Part shown: piece after piece, positions 1 to 5,829 of the stretch
How the letters are laid out: the number at the start of each line of letters is the position of its first letter
Numbering within the stretch: position 1 is the stretch's first letter
Assembly (NCBI GenBank): GCA_028817255.1
Contig: JAPPQA010000186.1
Location: forward strand, 1-14,672
Reading direction: 5' to 3'
Length of the DNA: 14,672 nucleotides
From: Gammaproteobacteria bacterium
Lineage (GTDB): Bacteria > Pseudomonadota > Gammaproteobacteria > Porifericomitales > Porifericomitaceae
Program-made: the position numbers and the translations under genes
The notes under the pieces: model-generated
What the model saw: only the letters and a program-made list of their open reading frames with translations
The model's database searches: none
Told to the model about the DNA's origin: nothing

Positions 1-31
1 GCCGGAATGACATGGAGGAGGCCGGAATGAC
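1..31. repeat. Two direct copies of GCCGGAATGAC
   Basis: GCCGGAATGAC occurs at 1-11 and again at 21-31, a 20-bp period. The unit resembles the GGAATGACGG ends of the short dispersed intergenic repeats common in proteobacteria. The window edge cuts the context on the left, so the full element cannot be defined. Confidence 0.45.
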
Positions 32-178
32 GGAAGGCAACATATAAATGGCGGAGTAGGCTTTATTCGCTGGATGCCCGCGGGGTTTCTGCACAGCCTG
101 GAAAGCGCGAATCTTTGGCCGTCCGCCTTTCCCTCGAGCCGTCATGAAGGAGCGCGAAGCGCGCGCTTGATATGCTGG

Positions 179-198
179 ATTCCTGCTTTCGCAGGAAT
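179..198. repeat. REP-like hairpin repeat fragment
   Basis: ATTCCTGC (179-186) and GCAGGAAT (191-198) form a perfect 8-bp stem around a TTTC loop, preceded by CTGG and followed by GGCGA. This matches the general shape of the dispersed CTGGATTCC-stem-GGAATGACG repeats found in many gammaproteobacterial genomes. Two further small inverted repeats lie nearby: AGCGCG/CGCGCT at 151-156/162-167 and ACCTGT/ACAGGT at 224-229/237-242. Whether this is a mobile REP/MITE copy needs a genome-wide count. Confidence 0.5.
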
Positions 199-319
199 GG
201 CGAGGTGTGAGATGACGGGCTCAACCTGTAAATGCAACAGGTGGTTTGATACCGAAAAATACCTGATGCGACGTTTTCATGCTGAGACCTTTCCTCGGAC
301 AGTTATTCGTTTTGTGCAT

Positions 320-350
320 AAAAGCATAGAGATCGTGTGCGATCACGATC
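320..350 (-). terminator. Possible terminator after the ATPase gene
   Basis: Read on the minus strand just beyond the ATPase stop, GATCGTG (350-344) pairs with CACGATC (337-331) around a 6-nt loop, followed by TCTATGCTTTT. The 7-bp stem is clear but the T-run is interrupted, so this is a weak intrinsic terminator at best. The symmetric core could equally be a protein-binding site. Confidence 0.35.
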
Positions 351-368
351 CGGTTATGCCTTGCTTCC

Positions 369-1589
369 CTAAGGGCGAAAATCTAAATTCATGCGCCGCC
401 GGATGTATTCGTCCAGCAGCGGCACGGCCAGAGTGTATTTGCCGTGCCGGTTTTTGAATACCATGCCCTTGTTAAACAACGCGGTTAGCATCTGGTTGGC
501 ATGGCTGTTGCTGAAAGCCCGTTCGGTGGATTTTGAGGTCTCTACGATTTCCTGCACGGTGAATTCCCCTGCGCTGTTTTCAAGGCGGGCAATGACGGAC
601 AGCAGATCGCGTTGCCGGTCGGTCAACTGCGCCCAGCGGCCCTCAAAAAAATCCATGTCCAGTTTGCGGGAGATCCGGCGGAGAAGGCTTTCGCCGTGCT
701 CGTCAATCTGTGGGGAAGCGCTGGTCAGATAATCGTATAGTTCCCGGCACCAGAATTGGATGAAATAGGGGTAGCCCTTGGTGCGCTCATAAATCATGTC
801 ATCAAGTTGAACGAAGACGTTCTTAATATGTTTTGGCTCTTCGTCCAAGGGTTTGACGATCGCTTCGCGCGATTCTTTGCGACTCAAATTGCCCAGCGTC
901 CATACCCGGAACATGCGCTCGGCAAATGTCCGCGACGCAACCAACTTGGGGAATAACGGCGGCAGTCCGGTCAGCAACAGCATGAATGGCACGCCCTGAC
1001 TTTGCAGGGAACTGAACACATCGAGCAACAGGCTGAGAGGGTATTGTTTGTCCTTGTCCTGGTCAGCCAGGTTTTGCGCCTCGTCCCAGGCGAAGACGAT
1101 GCCCTTTTGGTTCGGTAGATGTCGTTGCATCAAATCCCATGCGATAAGCAGAACCCGCTTGAGTTTGTCCGAAGTCAAACCCGGTTGACGCTCGAACAGC
1201 GCCCACATGGTTTCGTAGTTAAAGCGAATCGCCTGACGTTCCGGCTGGTCGGCGAATCCGAGGGGATGCCGCTCGCTTGCGGCGTATTCCCAGTCGCTGG
1301 AAAAGGTGTTCAAGTCTGTCAGCAAGCGTGTTACCAAGTGGGTTTCGCTGATCGAAACCGCCTCGGAAATGTCATTGCTCGCCCAAAGCCAGTTGTTTTT
1401 CACGGCTTTCTTGCGGAGTTCTTCCCGCATGAGCACGGTCTTGCCGACGCCGCGGATGCCCGTCAGGACAAGATTCTCCAGGATCTGCGTTTGCGCCAGG
1501 AGTCGGGAAAACTCTCGCCGTTCGGCATCGCGCCCGGCGAGATAGGGCGGGGCGTGGGCGGCGCCGGGTCGGTATGGATTATCTGCCAT
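369..1589 (-). CDS. Stand-alone AAA+/Orc1-Cdc6-like ATPase with C-terminal winged helix
   Basis: Predicted 406-residue cytoplasmic ATP-binding protein of the AAA_16/Orc1-Cdc6-like group; biological role unknown. The N-terminus carries the NPYRPG...PPYLAGRD signature often seen in this family. Walker A is GIRGVGKT (residues 44-51), Walker B is IVFAWDE (D169, E170), and a sensor-1-like strand MLLLTGLPPLF follows at 203-213. Residues about 321-395 look like a winged helix (LTDRQRDLL...FTVQEIVE...MLTALFNKGMVF...KYTLAVPLL), so DNA binding is plausible. I chose the ATG at 1589; a TTG two codons upstream (1595) is possible. No clear Shine-Dalgarno site is visible. Base composition is visibly less GC-rich than the genes to its right, and repeat fragments flank it, suggesting acquisition. 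It follows rapZ in the same direction but has its own promoter. It occupies the place of npr in the E. coli cluster, but is not an NPr protein. Confidence 0.85.
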   Translation of the reverse strand: MADNPYRPGAAHAPPYLAGRDAERREFSRLLAQTQILENLVLTGIRGVGKTVLMREELRKKAVKNNWLWASNDISEAVSISETHLVTRLLTDLNTFSSDWEYAASERHPLGFADQPERQAIRFNYETMWALFERQPGLTSDKLKRVLLIAWDLMQRHLPNQKGIVFAWDEAQNLADQDKDKQYPLSLLLDVFSSLQSQGVPFMLLLTGLPPLFPKLVASRTFAERMFRVWTLGNLSRKESREAIVKPLDEEPKHIKNVFVQLDDMIYERTKGYPYFIQFWCRELYDYLTSASPQIDEHGESLLRRISRKLDMDFFEGRWAQLTDRQRDLLSVIARLENSAGEFTVQEIVETSKSTERAFSNSHANQMLTALFNKGMVFKNRHGKYTLAVPLLDEYIRRRMNLDFRP

Positions 1590-1607
1590 CGTCAAATTTA
1601 TATATAT

Positions 1608-1641
1608 TTAGCCAAAAGACTAAATTTAGTATTTCGGCTAA
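1608..1641. promoter_or_regulatory. 34-bp imperfect palindrome at the ATPase start site (putative operator)
   Basis: The core CTAAATTTAG (1620-1629) is a perfect 10-bp palindrome. The flanks TTAGCC (1608-1613) and GGCTAA (1636-1641) extend the symmetry, with 10 of 12 flanking positions matching on each side. It touches the -10 box and covers the expected transcription start, the usual place for a repressor operator. As RNA it would also fold in the 5' leader. Autoregulation by the downstream winged-helix ATPase is inference only. Confidence 0.5.
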
Positions 1642-1668
1642 TTATATCTAAATTTGGGCTTAATGCAA
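1641..1668 (-). promoter_or_regulatory. Sigma-70-type promoter of the ATPase gene
   Basis: On the minus strand, TTGCAT (1668-1663) is followed after 16 nt by a perfect TATAAT (1646-1641). Transcription should start near 1635, about 45 nt before the ATG at 1589. The whole 1590-1670 stretch is strikingly AT-rich in a GC-rich neighbourhood. Confidence 0.7.
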
Positions 1669-1686
1669 GAGTTTCCAAGGGATTAC

Positions 1687-1754
1687 AAGAAACCGGCCGG
1701 GGGTCGCGGCCCCTCGCGGCCCGAACGCACCCGCCCGCCCGCCTGAGGCAGGCG
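1687..1754 (-). terminator. Putative terminator region of the lpt-rpoN-rapZ operon
   Basis: Just past the rapZ stop, CGCCTG/CAGGCG (1754-1749/1745-1740) forms a 6-bp stem with a 3-nt loop. Further on, GGCCG/CGGCC (1711-1707/1699-1695) is followed on the minus strand by GGTTTCTT. The second hairpin plus its short T-rich tail is the more terminator-like, but the T-run is modest. Confidence 0.4.
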
Positions 1755-1759
1755 CGCGC

Positions 1760-2659
1760 TCAGGATGCGCGCGCCGTGCCGGACGCCGCCGGTATGTCGC
1801 GGTGGCGCACCACCGCCTGGCGGCCGCGCTCCAGAAACAGCTGCGCCAACCGCTCTACGACATAGACCGAACGATGCTGGCCGCCGGTGCAGCCTACGGC
1901 CACCGACAGGGAAATGCGGTTTGTGCTCTCGAAGGAAGGGATGCAGTGCTCCAGGAATTCCACGAGCTGGGCGAGGAAGCTCTGCGCCGCCTGCTGCCGG
2001 TCCAGGAATGCGGCCACCGAGGGGTCTTGCCCCGTGAGGGCGCGCAGGCGCGTTTCCCAGTAGGGGTTGGGCAGTCCCCGGGCATCGAATACGAAGTCGG
2101 CGTCTCGGGGCAGGCCGTTGCGGTAGCCGAAGGATGCCAAGTGCAGCAGAAAGGTCGCGGCGGCATGCGGCTCCAGGGTTTGTCGGATGATCCGGGACAA
2201 ATCGTGGGAGTGTATCCGGGAGGTATCGAGCCGCAGGTCCGCCCATTCCCTGAGCGAGCCCAGCAATTGCCGTTCCTGTTGGATGGCCTGCGCCAGGGGG
2301 ACTTCCGCGCGCTCCAGGGGATGCCGGCGGCGGGTTTTCTGGAAGCGCTCGACCAGGCGTTCCTCGTGCGACTCGAGAAACAGCAGGAAGACGTTGATGC
2401 CCTGGGCCTTCAGTTCGCGCAGCGTATCCGGCAGTTGCGACAGGTCTTCCTTCAGGGCGCGGGTGTCAATCCCCAGCGCCGCCTTGCCGGAGGGGAAGCG
2501 GCGCTCTTCCTTTCCGGGCGGTTGCAGCAGGTACGGGATCAGCCCTACGGGCAGGTTGTCTATGCAGTAATACCCGAAATCCTCCAGGGTATGCAGCGCG
2601 ACGGTCTTGCCGGCGCCGGAAAGCCCGGTGATGACGATCAATTGTCGCAGTCGTTCCAT
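1760..2659 (-). CDS. rapZ: RapZ family RNase adaptor / nucleotide-binding protein
   Basis: 299 residues, close to the family length (E. coli 284). Walker A GLSGAGKT lies at residues 12-19, followed by the family hallmark TLEDFGYYCIDNLP. The C-terminal half has FDARGLPNPYW, TGQDPSVAAFL and GCTGGQHRSVY (256-266), all diagnostic of RapZ/YvcJ. In E. coli RapZ binds glucosamine-6-phosphate and the sRNA GlmZ, and presents GlmZ to RNase E, tuning GlmS levels. Here the conserved VRHR is followed by DIPAASGTARAS rather than the basic EKRKP-type end of E. coli, so RNA binding may differ. The ATG at 2659 has no strong Shine-Dalgarno. The 60-nt gap after ptsN contains a GC hairpin (2699-2714, GGGGC/GCCCC), the only real break within the operon. 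Last gene of the lpt-rpoN operon; npr is absent. Confidence 0.93.
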   Translation of the reverse strand: MERLRQLIVITGLSGAGKTVALHTLEDFGYYCIDNLPVGLIPYLLQPPGKEERRFPSGKAALGIDTRALKEDLSQLPDTLRELKAQGINVFLLFLESHEERLVERFQKTRRRHPLERAEVPLAQAIQQERQLLGSLREWADLRLDTSRIHSHDLSRIIRQTLEPHAAATFLLHLASFGYRNGLPRDADFVFDARGLPNPYWETRLRALTGQDPSVAAFLDRQQAAQSFLAQLVEFLEHCIPSFESTNRISLSVAVGCTGGQHRSVYVVERLAQLFLERGRQAVVRHRDIPAASGTARAS

Positions 2660-2719
2660 GGTTGGCCCGGTTGGCCCGTGTCGGCGGAGAAAGACGGGGG
2701 GGCAATTCCGCCCCGGCGT

Positions 2720-3196
2720 TTATTGCCCGTTTTGCGTCAACAGTTCGTATATTTTGCTTGCGGGGTAGCGCCTTCTCAGCGCGCGAATTATTTTGTCGTC
2801 AAGCAGCGTTTCGGCGAGCGCCTCCAGGTAGTGCGGCTTCTGCTGGGCGGCGTCGTTGGGGACCAGCACGCCGAAGATTAAGTCCACCTGCGTCTGGTCG
2901 GCGGCGGCGTAGTCAATCTTCTTGTCCAGCTGCAGGAAGGCGCCGATGGGCTCGGAAATGTAGCTCATGCACGCATGGGGCAGCGCCACCCCCTTGCCCA
3001 GCGCGGTGTTGCCCAGCCGTTCCCGCTCGAGCAGGGTCTCGCAGATCTTGTTCTGGCACAGGCCCTGGTCGCCGCTGGCGAGCAGTTTCGCCAGCGCTTC
3101 CAGCGCGCACTTTTTGTTGTTGATCTTCTGCCGGCACAGAATCCTTTCCGGCGAAAGGATTCGGCCGATCCGCGACGTGCCGTTGCCCGCGGGCAT
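2720..3196 (-). other. ptsN: Possible internal start giving separate EIIA(Ntr) (158 aa)
   Basis: An in-frame ATG at 3196 (Met108 of the fusion) would give a 158-residue PtsN of ordinary length with its phosphorylatable His at residue 74, almost the E. coli position. Upstream is purine-rich AGAGAAGAAG but no clear GGAGG. If used, free EIIA(Ntr) could be made alongside the fusion; free HPF would still need proteolysis because no stop follows the HPF part. Confidence 0.4.
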
Positions 3197-3517
3197 GGCT
3201 TCTTCTCTGAGGGTCGCTTCCTCGCTGCGATGGTGGTCTTTCATTTTTTCCCGGTACTTGGCGAGTTGTCGGTCCAGTTTGCTGGCCATTTCGTCTATGG
3301 CGGCGTACATGTCCTCGTTTTCGGCGTCAGCGTACAGGGTCGCGCCCTTGAGCGCGAAGGTCGCCTCGGCCTGCTTGCGCTGCTTCTCGATGCCAAGAAA
3401 GACATGGGCGTGCAGCACGTTGTTGGGATGCTTTTCGATCCGTTGCAGCTTGGTTTTCACATAGTTGCGGATCGCCTCGGTCAAGGCCATGTGGTGGCCG
3501 CTGATCTCGATCTTCAT
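2720..3517 (-). CDS. hpf-ptsN: HPF-EIIA(Ntr) fusion: ribosome hibernation factor joined to nitrogen-PTS IIA
   Basis: One uninterrupted 265-codon frame encodes two proteins that are normally separate. Residues 1-95 are a complete short-form HPF (MKIEISGHHMALTEAIRNYV..., AENEDMYAAIDEMASKLDRQL), which binds the 30S decoding region and promotes ribosome hibernation. Residues about 115-265 are a complete EIIA(Ntr) (RIGRILSPERILC, LGNTALGKGVALPHACM, FGVLVPNDAAQQKPHYL); His181 in ALPHA matches the phosphorylated His73 of E. coli PtsN. A charged linker of roughly 20 residues (KDHHRSEEATLREEA) joins them. On the minus strand there is no stop codon in any frame around the junction, so a simple missed stop cannot restore a separate hpf end. 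The ATG at 3517 overlaps the rpoN stop (ATGA), implying coupling to rpoN. Gene order rpoN-hpf-ptsN-rapZ matches E. coli. Alternatives: an additional internal start (see 3196), or an upstream sequencing indel, although both domains read cleanly. Confidence 0.85.
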   Translation of the reverse strand: MKIEISGHHMALTEAIRNYVKTKLQRIEKHPNNVLHAHVFLGIEKQRKQAEATFALKGATLYADAENEDMYAAIDEMASKLDRQLAKYREKMKDHHRSEEATLREEAMPAGNGTSRIGRILSPERILCRQKINNKKCALEALAKLLASGDQGLCQNKICETLLERERLGNTALGKGVALPHACMSYISEPIGAFLQLDKKIDYAAADQTQVDLIFGVLVPNDAAQQKPHYLEALAETLLDDKIIRALRRRYPASKIYELLTQNGQ

Positions 3518-5046
3518 GCCGGGCCGTGCGGCGCAGGCCGCTGCGCGCGGCGCTCGAGCTTCGCGGCCTTCGCGACCTTTGCGATCTTTTTGCGGCCGCG
3601 GCAGTCGGAGATGCCCAGGCTCTCCCGGTACTTTGCCACGGTCCGGCGGGCGACACGGATTCCCTGCTGGGCAAGCAATTCCGCCAGTCTGCGGTCGCTG
3701 AGGTGGCTTCCCGGCGGCTCGGCCGCAATGATCCCTTTCAGCACGGCCTTGACTGCCGTGGAGGAGCGGGAGTCTTGTCCCTTGCCCAGGGAACTGGAGA
3801 AGAAATACTTGAGTTCGTACATGCCTCGGGGGGTCAGTATATATTTTTCTGTGGTGGCGCGGGAGACGGTGGATTCGTTCAGGTTCAATTCCTCCGCGAT
3901 GTCGTTCAGTACCATGGGCCGCATGGCGCTTTCCCCGTGTTCCAGGAAGTCTTGCTGCCGTTCGACGATGCAGGCGGCGATTCGGCGCAGAATATCGGCG
4001 CGCGTTCGCAGGCTTTTGATGAACCAGCGGGCCTCCTGCAGGTGGGTCTTCAGCGAGCGCCGGTCTTCGCCGTTGCAGCCGTTGCGCGCCAGTTCCTGAT
4101 ACAGGCGGTTGACGCGCAGCTTGGGCGCCGCGCCGGCATTGTATTCGACCTTCCAGCGGCCTCGCTCTTTCTTCGCGATCAGGTCGGGGATCACGTACTT
4201 TATGTCGGCTTCCTGGCTCTGCGTGCCGGGGCGCGGGTCCAGGGAGCGGACCAGATTGACCGTCTCTTGCAGTTGCTCCGGCGGCAGTCCCAGCGCTTTG
4301 CCTATGGCGGCGAAGTCGCCGGCGGCGAGGAGGTCGAAGTAATCGGAGACCAGCCGGGAGGCCTGTTGCCGCCAGGGGGTGTCGGGAGGCAGCTGTCCCA
4401 GTTGCAGGAGCAGGCATTCCTGCAGGGTGCGGGCGCCGACCCCCGGCGGCTCGAATTCCTGTATCTGCGCCAGGATGCCCTCCAGGCTTTCCAGCCGCGC
4501 GTCTCCGCCCAGGGTATCGCGCAATTCTTCCAGCCCCGTGGTCAGGTAACCTTTTTCGTCAATCGCGCCGACGATGGCGGCGGCCAGGGCGTGTTCGGTC
4601 GGGTCCAGGGGCAGCAGGTTCAGCTGCCGCTCCAGGAGGTCGTGCAGGGTTTGCCGCCCCGTGCCCAGGGATTCCTGCGGCTCCAGGGCGCGGTTGCCGC
4701 TACCCGCAGGCCGGGCGGGGCCGTCGTAGATTTCCCCCCAGTCGCTGTCCATGGGGAGTTCCGCGGGGATGTCTTCGGGCATCGCGGCGGCCTCTCCTTC
4801 CTCCGCCTCGGGCGCGTTGCCGGATTCTTCTCCGGCGGCCCGCTCCTGCCGCTCGTCGCGCGCGGCGCCGGCATTCTCTTCCGCCCCCCCGTCTTCGGCC
4901 TCTTCCAGCATGATGTTGGATTCCAGGGCTTGCTGGATCTCCGTGCGCAATTCCAGGTTGGAGAGCAGCAACAGGCGGATGCTCTGCTGCAGCTTTGGGG
5001 TCAGGGCCAGCCGCTGGCCCAGTTGCACTTTCAACTCGAATTTCAT
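3514..5046 (-). CDS. rpoN: RNA polymerase sigma-54 factor
   Basis: 510 residues, normal length. Region I (about 1-48) begins MKFELKVQLGQRLALTPKLQQSIRLL and is Gln/Leu-rich, the part that interacts with AAA+ activators. Residues 50-115 are the acidic, poorly conserved region II. The core-binding domain follows (EFEPPGVGARTLQECLLLQL). A helix-turn-helix lies near 379-403 (DIAEELNLNESTVSRATTEKY), followed by TPRGMYELKYFFSSSL. The RpoN box ARRTVAKYRE is at 466-475. It directs transcription from -24/-12 promoters with enhancer-binding proteins. The ATG directly abuts the lptB stop (TAGATG), and its TGA overlaps the hpf start, so translation is probably coupled on both sides. Odd: after the box there is a roughly 30-residue Lys/Arg/Ala tail (GRKKIAKVAKAAKLERR...), longer and more basic than the usual end. 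Confidence 0.97.
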   Translation of the reverse strand: MKFELKVQLGQRLALTPKLQQSIRLLLLSNLELRTEIQQALESNIMLEEAEDGGAEENAGAARDERQERAAGEESGNAPEAEEGEAAAMPEDIPAELPMDSDWGEIYDGPARPAGSGNRALEPQESLGTGRQTLHDLLERQLNLLPLDPTEHALAAAIVGAIDEKGYLTTGLEELRDTLGGDARLESLEGILAQIQEFEPPGVGARTLQECLLLQLGQLPPDTPWRQQASRLVSDYFDLLAAGDFAAIGKALGLPPEQLQETVNLVRSLDPRPGTQSQEADIKYVIPDLIAKKERGRWKVEYNAGAAPKLRVNRLYQELARNGCNGEDRRSLKTHLQEARWFIKSLRTRADILRRIAACIVERQQDFLEHGESAMRPMVLNDIAEELNLNESTVSRATTEKYILTPRGMYELKYFFSSSLGKGQDSRSSTAVKAVLKGIIAAEPPGSHLSDRRLAELLAQQGIRVARRTVAKYRESLGISDCRGRKKIAKVAKAAKLERRAQRPAPHGPA

Positions 5047-5829
5047 CTAGATATGGGCCCGCTTCCCCAGGTAGAGGCGCAGCGCCTTGTCGTTGGTGAG
5101 GATCTCTTGCGGGCGGCCCTGTACGGCGATGCGCCCGCCGCTGACGATATAGGAGCGGTGGCAGATCTGCAGCACCTCCCGGGCATTGTGATCCGTAATC
5201 AGGATGCCCAGGCCCGAGCTGCAAAGTTGCTGCGCGATTTGCTGCAGGCCGTGGACGGAGATGGGGTCTATGCCCGCGAATGGCTCGTCCAGCAACAGGA
5301 AGCGGGGGTTTGCCGCCAGCGCCCGGGCGATCTCCAGCCGGCGCCGTTCCCCGCCCGAGAGGCGCTCCCCCAGCTGGCGGCGCAGGTGGGAGATCTGGAA
5401 CCGCCGCAAGAGTTCCTCCAGCAGCTCCCGCTGCTGGCCGCGGTCCAGGTCGCGGCGCAGTTCCAGGATCGCCGCGATATTGTCCCCGGCGCTCAGTTTG
5501 CGGAATACCGACGCCTCCTGCGGCAGGTATCCCAGCCCCAGGCGCGCCCGCCGCTCGATGGTCAGGTGGCCGATCTCGCGCCCGTCCAGGAGGATGCTGC
5601 CGCTGTCCTGAGCCAGCAGCCCTACGACGATATTGAAGCAAGTGGTCTTGCCGGCGCCGTTGGGGCCCAGCAGCCCCACGATTTCGCCTGTCGCGACCCG
5701 CAGGTCTATGTCTTCTATCCCGCCCCCGCCGGAGCGGAATCTCTTTGCCAGGCGCCGGGCTTCCAGGACGCCCTGCCCCTGCCCCTGCCCCTGCCCGTTC
5801 CGCGGCCCGCCGTTCGCGGCGCCGTTCAC
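5047..5829 (-). CDS. lptB: LPS export ABC transporter ATPase LptB
   Basis: 260 residues from a GTG start that overlaps the lptA stop (GTGA) and follows a good GGAGGAGG ribosome site (5837-5844, 7-nt spacing). Walker A GPNGAGKT (55-62), Q-loop YLPQEASVF (101-109), signature LSGGERRR (157-164), Walker B FLLLDEP and the switch His214 in ITDHNARE are all intact. LptB powers extraction of LPS from the inner membrane by LptFG and its movement along the LptC-LptA bridge; lptF and lptG are not in the window and normally lie elsewhere. The N-terminus is about 20 residues longer than in E. coli (241 aa) and holds a Gly-Gln repeat, encoded by a hexanucleotide repeat at 5771-5796, ahead of the first conserved strand VLEARRLAKRF. 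Confidence 0.95.
   Translation of the reverse strand: MNGAANGGPRNGQGQGQGQGVLEARRLAKRFRSGGGGIEDIDLRVATGEIVGLLGPNGAGKTTCFNIVVGLLAQDSGSILLDGREIGHLTIERRARLGLGYLPQEASVFRKLSAGDNIAAILELRRDLDRGQQRELLEELLRRFQISHLRRQLGERLSGGERRRLEIARALAANPRFLLLDEPFAGIDPISVHGLQQIAQQLCSSGLGILITDHNAREVLQICHRSYIVSGGRIAVQGRPQEILTNDKALRLYLGKRAHI
5771..5796. repeat. Hexanucleotide tandem repeat (CCCTGC) x4.3 inside lptB
   Basis: Four full copies of CCCTGC plus two bases, encoding alternating Gly-Gln near the LptB N-terminus on the minus strand. The unit is a multiple of three, so slippage would lengthen or shorten the leader peptide without breaking the frame. Confidence 0.8.

Larger units (their letters stand above)
1..368. 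other. Gene-poor left edge (368 bp)
   Basis: No coding region here is convincing. The stretch holds the short repeat fragments at 1-31 and 179-198, several small inverted repeats, and the hairpin downstream of the ATPase gene. Open frames that cross it lack recognisable protein features. Confidence 0.5.

Noticed and set aside
221..319. 32-codon minus-strand ORF downstream of the ATPase gene
   Set aside because: No ribosome site, no recognisable motif, and it begins beside the putative terminator hairpin.
74..457. 127-codon plus-strand open frame at the left edge
   Set aside because: It runs through the repeat fragments and into the 3' end of the ATPase gene on the other strand, and its composition is unlike a protein (no domain, erratic residues).
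3518..4417. 300-codon upstream extension of the hpf-ptsN frame
   Set aside because: It overlaps rpoN out of frame, is Arg/Pro-rich shadow sequence, and HPF homology begins exactly at the ATG at 3517.
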